Translations under genes and position numbers: made by a program
Notes under the pieces: model-generated
The model's database searches: none
Told to the model about the DNA's origin: nothing
What the model saw: the letters and a program-made list of their open reading frames with translations, nothing else
Part shown: one piece after another, positions 8,972 through 17,524 of the stretch
Numbering within the stretch: position 1 is the stretch's first letter
Layout of the letters: each line of letters starts with the position of its first letter
DNA from: Frigidibacter sp. ROC022
Lineage (GTDB): Bacteria > Pseudomonadota > Alphaproteobacteria > Rhodobacterales > Rhodobacteraceae
DNA length: 64,000 nucleotides
Assembly: GCF_024723735.1 (NCBI RefSeq)
Contig: NZ_JANQDU010000002.1
Span: 883,001-947,000, forward strand
Direction: 5' to 3'

Positions 8972-10927
8972 ATGAGATCCTTCCGCGCACCGAAACTGTT
9001 CCGGTTGTTCTTCATTGTCCTGATGCTGCTGGCACTCGGGCGGCTGGCCCGTGCCGATACGCCCGAGCAGCTGGCAGAGGCAATGCAGCTCATGCGGCAG
9101 GGCGATTACGACGAGGCGCTGGAGACGGCGGGGCCCGAGGGATCGGTCGCGCGGGACATCATCGAATGGCACCGGCTGCGGGCCGGGAAGGGCAGTTTTG
9201 CCGACTATCGCGACTTTCTGGCCCGGCGCGGCGACTGGCCCGGCCTGCCCTATCTAATGAGGTTTGGCGAAAAGACCACCGAGGGCGCCGATCCGGCGGC
9301 GGTGGTGGCCTATTACGAGCTGGAGCCACCGCAGACCGGCAAGGGGGTGATCGCCGCGATTCGGGCCTATCAGGCGTTGGGCCAGACCGGCGATGCCGAG
9401 GCGCTGGCGGTGCTGGCCTGGCGCAGCATGTCGCTGGACGCGGATCAGGAAGCGGAGCTGTTGCGCCAGTTCCCCCGGCTGCTGGCGGCGCATCATGTCG
9501 CCCGGCTGGACATGGTACTGTGGCAGGGCTGGAAGGCCGAAGCGGAACGGGCGATGGCGCGGGTCCCGGACGGCTGGAAGGCGCTGGCGGCGGCGCGGAT
9601 GGCCCTGCATGACGGCGCCGACGGGGTCGATGCGCTGATCGCCAAGGTGCCCGCGGAACTCGCCGGTGATGCCGGGCTGGCCTATGAGCGCTATCGCTGG
9701 CGCAAGCGCAAGGGCCGCGACGCCGATGCGCTGGCGATGATGGAGGAACGTTCGACCTCGGCCCGGGCGCTTGGCTATCCCGAGCGCTGGTCCCGCGACC
9801 GGAGGGTGATCGCCCGCGACCTGATGCGGGCTGGCAAGGGCGCCGAGGCCTATCGCGTCGCGAGCCGGCATTTCCTGCTTCCGGATGACCGGGACTATCC
9901 CGATCTGGAATGGCTGTCGGGCTATCTGGCGCTGCGGTTCCTGAAGGACCCGGCGCTGGCGCTGGACCATTTCACCCGGTTCCGGATGGCGGTCGATACC
10001 CCGATCTCGCTGGGCCGGGCCGGCTATTGGGAGGGCCGGGCGCTGGAGGCGATGGGCGCCCCGGTCGATGCCCAGGCGGCCTACGAGTTCGGGGCCGAGT
10101 TCCAGACCTCGTTCTACGGGCTGCTGGCGGCCGAGAAGGCCGGGCTGCCGATGGACCCGGCGCTGCTGGGGACCGAGACCTATCCCGACTGGCACAAGGC
10201 GGACTTCCTGGACTCCTCGGTCATGCAGGCGGCGCTGCTGCTGCTGAAGGCGGGCGAACAGGATCTGGCCGAGCGCTTCATGCGGCATCTCTGCGAAAGT
10301 CTCGACGCGACCGAGATCGGCCAGATGGCGGACATGGCGCTGGACCTGGACGAGCCGCATATTGCGCTGAGCCTGGCCAAGTTCGCCGCCGCTCGGGGCA
10401 TCGTGCTGAACCGGCCCTATTATCCGCTGTCCGATCTGGCCGAGGCCGAGCTGCCGGTGCCGACCGAACTTGCGCTGTCGATCGCCCGGCGCGAGAGCGA
10501 GTTCAATCCCACCGTCGTCAGCCCGGCCGGGGCGCGCGGGCTGATGCAGTTGATGCCGGGCACCGCCAAGGAGATGGCCGGCACCCTGGGACTGGACTAC
10601 GAGCTGGAGCGGCTGACCACCGATCCCGATTACAACGCCACCCTGGGCAGCGCCTATCTGGCCAAGCTGGTCGAGGAATTCGGATCGAACTGGATGCTGG
10701 TCGCCGCTGCCTACAATGCCGGGCCCAGCCGGCCGCGGCGCTGGATCGTCGACTACGGCGACCCGCGCCTGCCCGAGGTCGATGCGATCGACTGGATCGA
10801 GTCGATCCCCTTCGACGAGACCCGCAACTATGTCATGCGGGTCACCGAATCGATCCCGGTCTACCGCGCCCGGCTGCATGGCAAGGTCGAGCCGATCGCG
10901 CTGTCGGCGGCGCTGGAGGCGAAATAG
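8972..10927 (+). CDS. Soluble lytic murein transglycosylase (Slt family)
   Basis: Periplasmic muramidase of 651 residues that cleaves peptidoglycan glycan strands with formation of 1,6-anhydro-MurNAc. An N-terminal hydrophobic segment after basic residues (KLFRLFFIVLMLLALGRLARA) is the signal peptide. The long middle part is alpha-helical with TPR-like repeats, as in the ring of Slt70. The C-terminal SLT domain has the catalytic glutamate E508 in ARRESEFNP, then GLMQLMPGTA and AAYNAGPSRP, the standard family motifs. It is divergent from dapA. The length and order of domains match E. coli Slt70 closely, so the call is firm; the physiological role (growth or recycling) is not shown. Confidence 0.94.
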   Translation: MRSFRAPKLFRLFFIVLMLLALGRLARADTPEQLAEAMQLMRQGDYDEALETAGPEGSVARDIIEWHRLRAGKGSFADYRDFLARRGDWPGLPYLMRFGEKTTEGADPAAVVAYYELEPPQTGKGVIAAIRAYQALGQTGDAEALAVLAWRSMSLDADQEAELLRQFPRLLAAHHVARLDMVLWQGWKAEAERAMARVPDGWKALAAARMALHDGADGVDALIAKVPAELAGDAGLAYERYRWRKRKGRDADALAMMEERSTSARALGYPERWSRDRRVIARDLMRAGKGAEAYRVASRHFLLPDDRDYPDLEWLSGYLALRFLKDPALALDHFTRFRMAVDTPISLGRAGYWEGRALEAMGAPVDAQAAYEFGAEFQTSFYGLLAAEKAGLPMDPALLGTETYPDWHKADFLDSSVMQAALLLLKAGEQDLAERFMRHLCESLDATEIGQMADMALDLDEPHIALSLAKFAAARGIVLNRPYYPLSDLAEAELPVPTELALSIARRESEFNPTVVSPAGARGLMQLMPGTAKEMAGTLGLDYELERLTTDPDYNATLGSAYLAKLVEEFGSNWMLVAAAYNAGPSRPRRWIVDYGDPRLPEVDAIDWIESIPFDETRNYVMRVTESIPVYRARLHGKVEPIALSAALEAK

Positions 10928-10953
10928 CCGCCGCCGGCGCGGGCTGCGGCGGC
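10927..10953 (+). terminator. GC hairpin at the end of the lytic transglycosylase gene
   Basis: Inverted repeat GCCGCCGC (10927-10934) with GCGGCGGC (10946-10953), overlapping the TAG stop. It has no T-run of its own but is followed by the copy of the dispersed 3'-end element at 10958-10990. Confidence 0.35.
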
Positions 10954-10957
10954 AGGA

Positions 10958-10990
10958 GCCTCCGGCGGGGATATTTGAAAGATGAAGCAG
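10958..10990 (+). repeat. Dispersed 3'-end element, copy A
   Basis: Begins GCCTCCGGCGGGGATATTT, then GAAAGATGAAG. The left half can fold as a short CUCC/GGGG stem directly before ATATTT. It lies 31 bases past the lytic transglycosylase stop, on the coding strand, and closely resembles copy B at 21395-21427. Confidence 0.6.
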
Positions 10991-11060
10991 GCCCGGCGAC
11001 GCCGGGTTCCGCGTGACTTGTCCGCCGGTTCTTGCTGAACTGGCGGCCGGAGGACCCTGC

Positions 11061-13085
11061 ATGACCGACTACCCGCATCTGCTGAAACCGCTCGACCTGG
11101 GCCATGTCACCCTGCCCAACCGGGTGCTGATGGGCTCGATGCACACCAATCTGGAAGAGACCGGCGACTGGGACCGGGTTGCGGCCTTCTATGCGCGGCG
11201 GGCGGCCGGCGGGGTGGGGCTGATGGTGACCGGCGGCATGGCGCCGAACCGCGAAGGCGGGGTCTTCCCCGGCGCCTCGGGCCTGTTCGGTGCCGCCGAT
11301 ATCGCCAATCACCGGAGCGTCACCGAAAGGATCCATGCCGAAGGCGGGCGGATCGCGATGCAGATCCTGCATGCCGGGCGCTATGCCTATGGCAAGGACT
11401 GCGTCTCGGCCTCGGCGGTGAAATCGCCGATCTCCCCCTTCGTGCCGCGCGCCCTGGACGCGGCCGGGATCGAGAAGCAGATCGCCGACATCGCCACCGC
11501 CGCCGCCCGGGCCCGCGAGGCGGGCTATGACGGCGTCGAGGTGATGGGGTCTGAAGGCTACTTCCTGAACCAGTTCCTGGTCACCCATGTCAACAAGCGC
11601 GAGGACGAGTGGGGCGGCAGCTACGAGAACCGGATGCGGCTGCCGGTCGAGGTAGTGCGCCGGGTGCGGCAGGCGGTCGGGGCCGATTTCATCGTGATCT
11701 ACCGGATTTCGCTGATCGACCTGGTGCCCGAGGGGCAGAGCTGGGCCGAGGTGCTGCAACTGGCCCGGGCGATCGAGGCCGCGGGGGCCAGCATCCTCAA
11801 CACCGGGATCGGCTGGCACGAGGCCAGGGTGCCGACCATCGCCACCTCGGTGCCGCGCCGCGCCTTTGCCTGGGTGACGAAGAAGCTGATGGGAGAGGTG
11901 TCGATCCCGATCGTCACCTCGAACCGGATCAACACGCCCGAAGTGGCCGAGGCGGTGCTGGCCGAGGGCTGCGCCGACATGGTCAGCATGGCGCGGCCGT
12001 TCCTGGCCGACCCGGATTTCGTCGCCAAGGCCGCGGCGGGGCAGCGCGCGCGGATCGCGCCCTGCATCGCCTGCAACCAGGCCTGCCTGGACCACACCTT
12101 TCAGGGCAGGACCGCGACCTGCCTGGTCAACCCGCAGGCCTGTTTCGAGACCGAGCTGCTGCTGGAACCAGCCCCGCAGGCGCGCCGGATCGCAGTGGTC
12201 GGGGCCGGGCCGGCGGGGCTTTCGGCGGCAATCACCGCGGCACGACGCGGGCATCGCGTGACGCTGTTCGAGCGCGAGTCCGAGATCGGCGGGCAGTTGA
12301 ACATGGCGCGGGTGATTCCCGGCAAGGAAGAGTTCAACGGGCTGGTCGATTGGTTCCGGACCATGCTGGACGAGACCGGGGTGGAGCAGCAACTGGGCCG
12401 GGCGGCCGGGGTGCAGGAGCTTGGCGGTTTCGACGAGGTGGTCCTGGCCACCGGGGTGCGGCCGCGCGATCCGGGGATCGCCGGGCAGGATGGCGGCAAT
12501 GTGCTGAGCTATGTCGATGTCCTGAAACATGGCGCCGAGGTCGGCCCGCGGGTGGCGGTGATCGGCGCCGGGGGGATCGGGTTCGACGTGGCCGAGTTCC
12601 TGACCGAGACCGGACATCCGACCGAGGATCTGGCTGCATGGCTGGCGGAATGGGGCGTGGCCGATCCGGAACAGGCGCCGGGCGGTCTGGCGCCCGAGGG
12701 GCCGCGGCCCTCGGCCCCGGCCCGGCAGGTGACGCTCCTGCAGCGCAAACCCGGCAAGCCGGGGCGCGGGCTGGGCAAGACGACCGGCTGGATCCACCGC
12801 GCAACGCTGGCCGCGAAAGGGGTGAAGATGATGGGGGGCGTGACCTATCGCCGCATCGGGCCGGAGGGGCTGCATCTGGGCATCGGGACCAAACCGGATG
12901 CGACGGAACTGCTGGCGGTCGATACGGTGGTGCTCTGCGCCGGACAGGAGCCGGAACGCGGGCTGGCCGAGGCGCTCGAGGCCGCGGGGATCGGCCATCA
13001 CCTGATCGGCGGCGCCGAGAGGGCGGCAGAGCTGGATGCGCGGCGGGCGATCGACCAGGGCGTGCGGCTGGCGGCACGGCTGTGA
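11061..13085 (+). CDS. 2,4-dienoyl-CoA reductase (NADPH), FadH family
   Basis: Cytoplasmic iron-sulfur flavoprotein of 674 residues, close to the 672 of E. coli FadH, which reduces 2,4-dienoyl-CoA during breakdown of polyunsaturated fatty acids. The N-terminal half is an Old Yellow Enzyme-type FMN barrel (LPNRVLMGSMHTNLE, HAGRYAY). A cysteine cluster CIACNQACLDH...TCLVNP at about residues 334-355 binds 4Fe-4S. The C-terminal half has two nucleotide-binding folds, VVGAGPAGLSAA and VIGAGGIGFDVAEFL. The ATG at 11061 follows GGAGGACC; a longer frame starts at 11013 but lacks a ribosome site. Related enzymes (trimethylamine or histamine dehydrogenase) share the fold, but the length and motifs fit FadH best. 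A LysR regulator gene follows. Confidence 0.9.
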   Translation: MTDYPHLLKPLDLGHVTLPNRVLMGSMHTNLEETGDWDRVAAFYARRAAGGVGLMVTGGMAPNREGGVFPGASGLFGAADIANHRSVTERIHAEGGRIAMQILHAGRYAYGKDCVSASAVKSPISPFVPRALDAAGIEKQIADIATAAARAREAGYDGVEVMGSEGYFLNQFLVTHVNKREDEWGGSYENRMRLPVEVVRRVRQAVGADFIVIYRISLIDLVPEGQSWAEVLQLARAIEAAGASILNTGIGWHEARVPTIATSVPRRAFAWVTKKLMGEVSIPIVTSNRINTPEVAEAVLAEGCADMVSMARPFLADPDFVAKAAAGQRARIAPCIACNQACLDHTFQGRTATCLVNPQACFETELLLEPAPQARRIAVVGAGPAGLSAAITAARRGHRVTLFERESEIGGQLNMARVIPGKEEFNGLVDWFRTMLDETGVEQQLGRAAGVQELGGFDEVVLATGVRPRDPGIAGQDGGNVLSYVDVLKHGAEVGPRVAVIGAGGIGFDVAEFLTETGHPTEDLAAWLAEWGVADPEQAPGGLAPEGPRPSAPARQVTLLQRKPGKPGRGLGKTTGWIHRATLAAKGVKMMGGVTYRRIGPEGLHLGIGTKPDATELLAVDTVVLCAGQEPERGLAEALEAAGIGHHLIGGAERAAELDARRAIDQGVRLAARL

Positions 13086-13393
13086 CGGCGACGATCGGCG
13101 AAAATGGCAACGATTGTGGCCAGGGTGCATCTGTCGCGATCGGCGGAATATTGCCGGTCCGACCTGGCCGGGGCAGGGCAACCCGTTGCCCTTGAAGTGT
13201 TTTTTTGATCCTGTCGCGACGGGGGCGGGTCCGGATTCGATGATTTCGGGTCACGGGGCCCGGCGCCCTGACGTTTCCCCTGACGCGACGATGCCCCAGT
13301 AAACCGCGATATTGTCGGTCTTGTTCCGCATTCCTGCCCGATTTGGACGCGATAACCGTCGCCGAGGGGCCAGCGAAGATAGGTTGCGGGTTA
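13086..13393 (+). other. Intergenic region between fadH-like and LysR genes (308 bp)
   Basis: Contains a candidate terminator at 13175-13206 in its first half. The second half should carry the promoter of the LysR gene; I see no clear -35/-10 pair. No RNA gene or credible small coding region is present. The LysR gene is preceded by a weak ribosome site (AGGTTGCGGGTTA). Confidence 0.45.
13175..13206 (+). terminator. Candidate intrinsic terminator after the fadH-like gene
   Basis: Stem AGGGCAA (13175-13181) and TTGCCCT (13186-13192) with loop CCCG. A run of seven T follows at 13200-13206, after a gap of seven bases. The delayed T-run makes it weaker than a textbook terminator, but its location 90 bases past the stop fits. 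Confidence 0.5.
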
Positions 13394-14299
13394 ATGGACC
13401 GACTGACAGAAATGGAAGCGTTTGCCACCGTGGTGGATCAAGGCGGATTCACCGACGCGGCGCGCAAGATGGGGATTTCCAAGTCCGCCGTCTCAAAGCA
13501 TGTGTCAGCCCTCGAGGCACGCCTTGGGGCCCGGCTTCTGAACCGGACCACGCGGCGGGTCAGCCCGACGGAAATCGGCCTGGCCTATTACGACCGCGCC
13601 CGGCGGGTGCTGACCGATGCCGGCGAGGCCGATGCGATGGTCTCGTCGATGCAATCGGCACCCTCGGGCCTGCTGCGGATTTCGGTGGCGACCGATTTCG
13701 GCGTCAATCACCTGAGCCCGGTTCTGGGCGAGTTCCTGCAGGAATTTCCCGACATCACCGTCAACATGGTGCTGAACAACCGTTATGTGGAGCTGATCTC
13801 GGAAGGCTTCGACATGGCGATCCGGATCGGCGAGCTGGAAGACAGCACGCTGCGCGCCCGCAAGCTGACCGAAACCACCCAGCGGATGGTCGGCGCTCCG
13901 AGCTATTTCGCGAAATACGGCCACCCCGCCAAGATCGACGACCTGAACGAGCACAAGCTGCTGCACTACTCGAACAACTCGGCCGGCAATGTCTGGAAGC
14001 TGACGGCGCCCTCGGGCGAGAAGCGCCAGGTGCGCACGGCGGGCTGGCTGACGGTCAATGACGGGCAGTCGCTGCTGAATGCCGCGATCTCCGGGCTGGG
14101 CATCGCCTATCTGCCGTCGTTCCTCTATGCCGAGGCGATGAAGGCGGGGCAGGTGATCGAGGCGATTCCGGACCTGCCGATCGACACCCAGGGCATCTAT
14201 GCGGTCTATCCGCCGGGCCGCTTCACGCAACCCAAGGTGCGGGCCTTCATCGACTTCCTGGTCGGCGCTTTCGCCGAGAAAGGGCCGGACAACTGGTAA
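13394..14299 (+). CDS. LysR-family transcriptional regulator
   Basis: DNA-binding regulator of 301 residues. The winged helix-turn-helix occupies residues 1-60 (ATVVDQGGFTDAARKMGISKSAVSKHVSALEARLG in two parts), followed by NRTTRRVSPTEIG and a periplasmic-binding-protein-like effector domain. The form of the recognition helix and the effector domain (MAIRIGELEDSTLRARKL) resemble the large group of LysR proteins whose members often act on quinone, aromatic or oxidative stress genes. The target here is unknown: the gene stands alone after the fadH-like gene, with an unrelated converging operon on the other side. The start is the ATG at 13394; a longer frame would add 17 residues. Confidence 0.9.
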   Translation: MDRLTEMEAFATVVDQGGFTDAARKMGISKSAVSKHVSALEARLGARLLNRTTRRVSPTEIGLAYYDRARRVLTDAGEADAMVSSMQSAPSGLLRISVATDFGVNHLSPVLGEFLQEFPDITVNMVLNNRYVELISEGFDMAIRIGELEDSTLRARKLTETTQRMVGAPSYFAKYGHPAKIDDLNEHKLLHYSNNSAGNVWKLTAPSGEKRQVRTAGWLTVNDGQSLLNAAISGLGIAYLPSFLYAEAMKAGQVIEAIPDLPIDTQGIYAVYPPGRFTQPKVRAFIDFLVGAFAEKGPDNW

Positions 14300-14324
14300 G
14301 CCCGGCGACCGGACCAGACTGGAC

Positions 14325-14348
14325 AGGGCCGCGCGATGCGCGGCCTTT
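14325..14348 (+). terminator. Intrinsic terminator after LysR gene
   Basis: Perfect 8-bp stem GGCCGCGC (14327-14334) and GCGCGGCC (14338-14345) with loop GAT, followed by TTTGTCGTT. It lies between the converging LysR and OmpA-like genes, 26 bases past the LysR stop, and could serve mainly the plus strand. Confidence 0.6.
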
Positions 14349-14377
14349 GTCGTTCGGCGAAACGCCGGGCGCGGGGG

Positions 14378-15334
14378 TCACTCGGTCGAGATCAGCACCG
14401 CTTCGACGCGGCGGTTCGCGGTGCGTCCGGCCTCGGTCAGGTTCGAGGCGCGCGGCGCCAGATAGCCCACGGCCTCGGCGCTGATCTGGTTTCGCGGCAC
14501 GCCATAGCTCGTGGCCAGCCGCTCCACCACCGAGGCGGCGCGGCGCCGCGACACGGCGATGTTGATGTCGAGCCCGCCGGTGGAATCGGTATGGCCGACC
14601 AGGATCACCTTGCGGTCGGCATGGGCGTTCAGATAGGCGGCCAGCTCGGCCAGCGAGGCATAGGGGCCGGGGCCGAGCTCGGTCGATCCGGTGCCGAATG
14701 TCAGATCGTCCAGAACCACGAAACCGTTGGCTTCCAGCAGCTTCGCCAGATTGCCGGGCTGATAGTCGATGCCGTCCGGTACCGGGCCCTTTCCGTCGCC
14801 CTGTCCCGGGGTGATGGTGATCGCCTGACCGTTGTCGGCACCCTGCGCGGCGGCGCCGGTCTCGACCACCTGCACCTGCAGAAAGGCCGCCGTGGCGCTG
14901 CGACTGACCAGAAGGCTGATCGCCTCGGTCCCGTCTTCCCCGGGCTTTTCGGCGGCGAGATAGCGGAAATCGCCCAGATCGACATGCATCGCCGGTTCCG
15001 GCATCACGTCGATGGCAAAGCGGAAGTCGAAGCCGCCGCAGGTGATGGTGTCGCAATCGACCAGCAGGGTGAACCCCTGGGCGATCAGCTGCGCGCGCAG
15101 CGGATCGAGCAGCTGATAGCTGGTCAGATCGCCCGGCACCTCCCAGGCCTGGCGCGAGACCTGGCCGGCGAATTCCCGGGTCGGCACCTGGCCCTCTGCA
15201 AAGACCCCGACCGGCAGCCGCAGCCCCCCGGTTTCGGTCGTCGCGGCGGTGACATTCGCGGCGCCGGGCAGCTCCAGCGTCACCGCCAGGGCCGGCGTGG
15301 CCGACAGCAACAGCGCCAGAGCCGCGCGGATCAT
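14378..15334 (-). CDS. OmpA-family protein (peptidoglycan-binding domain), exported
   Basis: Protein of 318 residues with signal peptide MIRAALALLLSATPALA. The last ~110 residues form an OmpA-like domain, with VGHTDSTGG and NRRVEAVLI as the conserved peptidoglycan-contacting motifs. The first ~180 residues are a periplasmic domain with two cysteines (CDTITCGGF) that may form a disulfide; I do not recognise it. There is no beta-barrel. The ATG at 15334 overlaps the stop of the upstream AhpD-like gene (ATGA), so the pair is coupled. It is the last gene of a four-gene minus-strand operon and probably links the envelope to peptidoglycan. Confidence 0.88.
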   Translation of the reverse strand: MIRAALALLLSATPALAVTLELPGAANVTAATTETGGLRLPVGVFAEGQVPTREFAGQVSRQAWEVPGDLTSYQLLDPLRAQLIAQGFTLLVDCDTITCGGFDFRFAIDVMPEPAMHVDLGDFRYLAAEKPGEDGTEAISLLVSRSATAAFLQVQVVETGAAAQGADNGQAITITPGQGDGKGPVPDGIDYQPGNLAKLLEANGFVVLDDLTFGTGSTELGPGPYASLAELAAYLNAHADRKVILVGHTDSTGGLDINIAVSRRRAASVVERLATSYGVPRNQISAEAVGYLAPRASNLTEAGRTANRRVEAVLISTE

Positions 15335-15897
15335 CGCGCCTGCGCGTGGTATTCGGGGTTCGGCTCCATCCCGCTGGCCGAGGCGACCCGGTTCGTCATG
15401 TTGAAGAACCCGGCGACCGAGGCGATGTCGAAGATGTCGCGGTCCGAGAACCCCGCGTCGCGCAGCACCTGGCGGTCGGATTCGGTGACGGTGGCGCTGG
15501 CGCGGGTCAGCAGCACGGCGAAATCGAGCATCGCGCGTTGCCGCGGGCTGAGCGGCGCGACCCGGTAGTTCATCACCATGGCCTCGCCCAGGGCCGGATC
15601 GCCCGACAGCGCCCGCACCGCGGCGCCATGCGCGACCTGGCAATACCAGCAGCGGTTCTCGGAGCTGACCACCACCGCGATCATCTCGCGCTCCAGCTTG
15701 CTCAGCCCCGAGGGCGCCAGCATCAGGTCGTTGTACATCGCCGTGAAGGCGTTCAGCTTGTCGATATCGAAGGCATAGGCGCGCAGGACATTCGGCACGA
15801 TGCCCAGCTTCTCCTCGCAGAGCGCGAAGTAATCGGCGGTTTCCTTCGGCAAGGGATCGACCGGCGGCAGGTCCAATGCGGTGGGTTTCTCGGTCAT
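15331..15897 (-). CDS. Peroxidase-related / carboxymuconolactone decarboxylase (AhpD-like) protein
   Basis: Cytoplasmic protein of 188 residues in the CMD/AhpD superfamily. The redox motif CWYCQVAH (CxxCxxxH) matches the active site of AhpD-type peroxidases. The segment LGIVPNVLRAYAFDIDKLNAF is typical of the uncharacterised peroxidase-related enzymes (TIGR01926 group). I chose the ATG at 15897 (MTEKPTALDLPP), which leaves a 10-base gap to the upstream acetyltransferase stop; a start at 15927 would add ten residues. It overlaps the OmpA-like gene by four bases. Its substrate is unknown. Confidence 0.85.
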   Translation of the reverse strand: MTEKPTALDLPPVDPLPKETADYFALCEEKLGIVPNVLRAYAFDIDKLNAFTAMYNDLMLAPSGLSKLEREMIAVVVSSENRCWYCQVAHGAAVRALSGDPALGEAMVMNYRVAPLSPRQRAMLDFAVLLTRASATVTESDRQVLRDAGFSDRDIFDIASVAGFFNMTNRVASASGMEPNPEYHAQAR

Positions 15898-15907
15898 CGG
15901 TCTGGTG

Positions 15908-16669
15908 CTATCCCCCTTGTCCCGCATCGGGCGGGATGCGGTAGTGATACTTTTCCACGATCTCCATGCCGAGGGAAGCATAGAGCCCGTTGGCGGCGGC
16001 ATTCTGTCGCGTCACGGCCAGCGCCAGCCAGCGGGCGCCCAGCCTGTCGGCCCAGCCGGCCGCGGCGCGCATCAGGTTGCGGGCGGCGCCCTGGCGGCGG
16101 CTTTCGGGCAGGATGTGCAGCGCATGGACCATGGCGATGTCGTCGTCGAGAGCGACAAAGCCGACCCCGGCGGGCCGGTCCCCGGCCCGCGCCAGCAGCG
16201 CCATCTTCGGGCCGCCGACACGTTCCATCACCGCCAGCCGCGCCGGGCCGATTCCGCCCTCGGCCCAGAGGTCGCGCATGATCGCCAGCGGCGGCCAGAG
16301 CGCGAAGGCCGAGACCCGGGGCGGGGGCTCGGCGGCCAGGACCGGCACCGGGGCGAGGTAGAGTACCACCGGATCGTTGATCCGCCAGCCGCGTGCCTCA
16401 AGCGCCTGGTCCAGCGCCCGGGCCGCGGCGCCCGCTCCGATCTGGAAGATCGGCTCCGGCATCGCGGCAATGGTGCTGTCCAGCTCGGCCGGGGTGAACG
16501 CCGACTCGACCGTGGCGGCACTGACGCGCTGGCCGCCGCCCTGACCGTCGCGCAGGGTGAAGGGCCCCGTCCGCCAGCGCCGCGCCGGGGGCCAGGTCGC
16601 CTCCATCGCCGCAAAGAGCCGCGCCCCCGAGGGCCTGCCGTCGGCAGCGGGCGGGGCGCCCCGGCTCAC
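15908..16669 (-). CDS. GNAT-family N-acetyltransferase
   Basis: Protein of up to 253 residues. The C-terminal half holds the GNAT fold, with the acetyl-CoA-binding pattern LPESRRQGAARNLMRAA and the later VTRQNAAANGLYASLGMEIVEKYHYR, a common end in this family. The N-terminal half is a degenerate GNAT-like region. The start is probably the GTG at 16669, which overlaps the stop of the CinA-like gene (GTGA); an ATG at 16606 (MEATWPP) is possible. Substrate unknown. It is the second gene of the operon. Confidence 0.82.
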   Translation of the reverse strand: MSRGAPPAADGRPSGARLFAAMEATWPPARRWRTGPFTLRDGQGGGQRVSAATVESAFTPAELDSTIAAMPEPIFQIGAGAAARALDQALEARGWRINDPVVLYLAPVPVLAAEPPPRVSAFALWPPLAIMRDLWAEGGIGPARLAVMERVGGPKMALLARAGDRPAGVGFVALDDDIAMVHALHILPESRRQGAARNLMRAAAGWADRLGARWLALAVTRQNAAANGLYASLGMEIVEKYHYRIPPDAGQGG

Positions 16670-17397
16670 CGGGTCTCGCCGGGGAACACGGAGGCCAGCC
16701 GTGCCATGGCGGCCTCGATCTCGGCCGCGTCGGTGCCGCGAAAGACGATGTTCGCGCCATAGCGGCCCTGCTGGATGAAGGGATAGGAGCCGATCGACAG
16801 CGCCGGGTAGTCGCTGGCGATCTCGGCCAGCGGGCCGGCGATGTCGCCCTCGGGCCGCTCGACCCTGAGCCCGCGCGAGATCAGCGGCGTGCCGCCGGTC
16901 AGCCCCGGCAGGACGCTGGCGACCATGGCCTGGAACACCGCCGGCACCCCGGCCATGACATGGACATTGCCGAGCGTGAAGCCCGGCGCGCCGGAGACCG
17001 GATTCTCGATCAGCGTGGCGCCGTCCGGAATCCGGGCCATCCGCAGCCGGGCCTCGTTCAGCTCGGTGCCCATCTTCTCGTAGCGGGCCGCCAGGATGGC
17101 GCGGGCATCGTCGCGGACCCCGATCCCGACCCCGAAGGCCCGGGCGATGGCATCGGCGGTGATGTCGTCATGCGTCGGACCGATCCCGCCCGAGGTGAAG
17201 ACCGTCTGCCAGCGGCTGCGCAGGGCGTTCACCGCGGCGACGATCGCCTCTTCGTCATCGGCGACGATCCGCACCTCGCGCAGGTCGATCCCGGCCCGGG
17301 CCAGCTCCTGGGCCAGATGGTGCATGTTGGCGTCACGGGTGCGGCCCGAGAGGATCTCGTCACCGATCACAAGCATTGCTGCGGTTGGGTTGGGCAT
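16666..17397 (-). CDS. CinA N-terminal-like (MoaB/Mog-fold) protein, stand-alone
   Basis: Protein of 243 residues containing a molybdopterin-binding-like domain (COG1058). The N-terminus AAMLVIGDEILSGRTRDAN and the TSGGIGPTHDDIT motif at about residues 68-80 are the usual family markers. It lacks the C-terminal nicotinamide-nucleotide amidase domain of full CinA (about 410 residues), so it is the short form common in alphaproteobacteria. It is the first gene of the four-gene operon and is divergent from map. The biochemical activity of the short form is not established; related full-length proteins have been linked to ADP-ribose pyrophosphatase activity. Confidence 0.88.
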   Translation of the reverse strand: MPNPTAAMLVIGDEILSGRTRDANMHHLAQELARAGIDLREVRIVADDEEAIVAAVNALRSRWQTVFTSGGIGPTHDDITADAIARAFGVGIGVRDDARAILAARYEKMGTELNEARLRMARIPDGATLIENPVSGAPGFTLGNVHVMAGVPAVFQAMVASVLPGLTGGTPLISRGLRVERPEGDIAGPLAEIASDYPALSIGSYPFIQQGRYGANIVFRGTDAAEIEAAMARLASVFPGETR

Positions 17398-17524
17398 GGG
17401 GGCCTCGGCTGCCGTTTCTGCCCATGCTATAGCCGGGGGCGACGATGTTTCAAACCCTGCCGCTCTGGCAATTCCATGAGGCTTGACCTATCTTTGCGCC
17501 GAAAGTCACAGAAGGATCGGCCCG

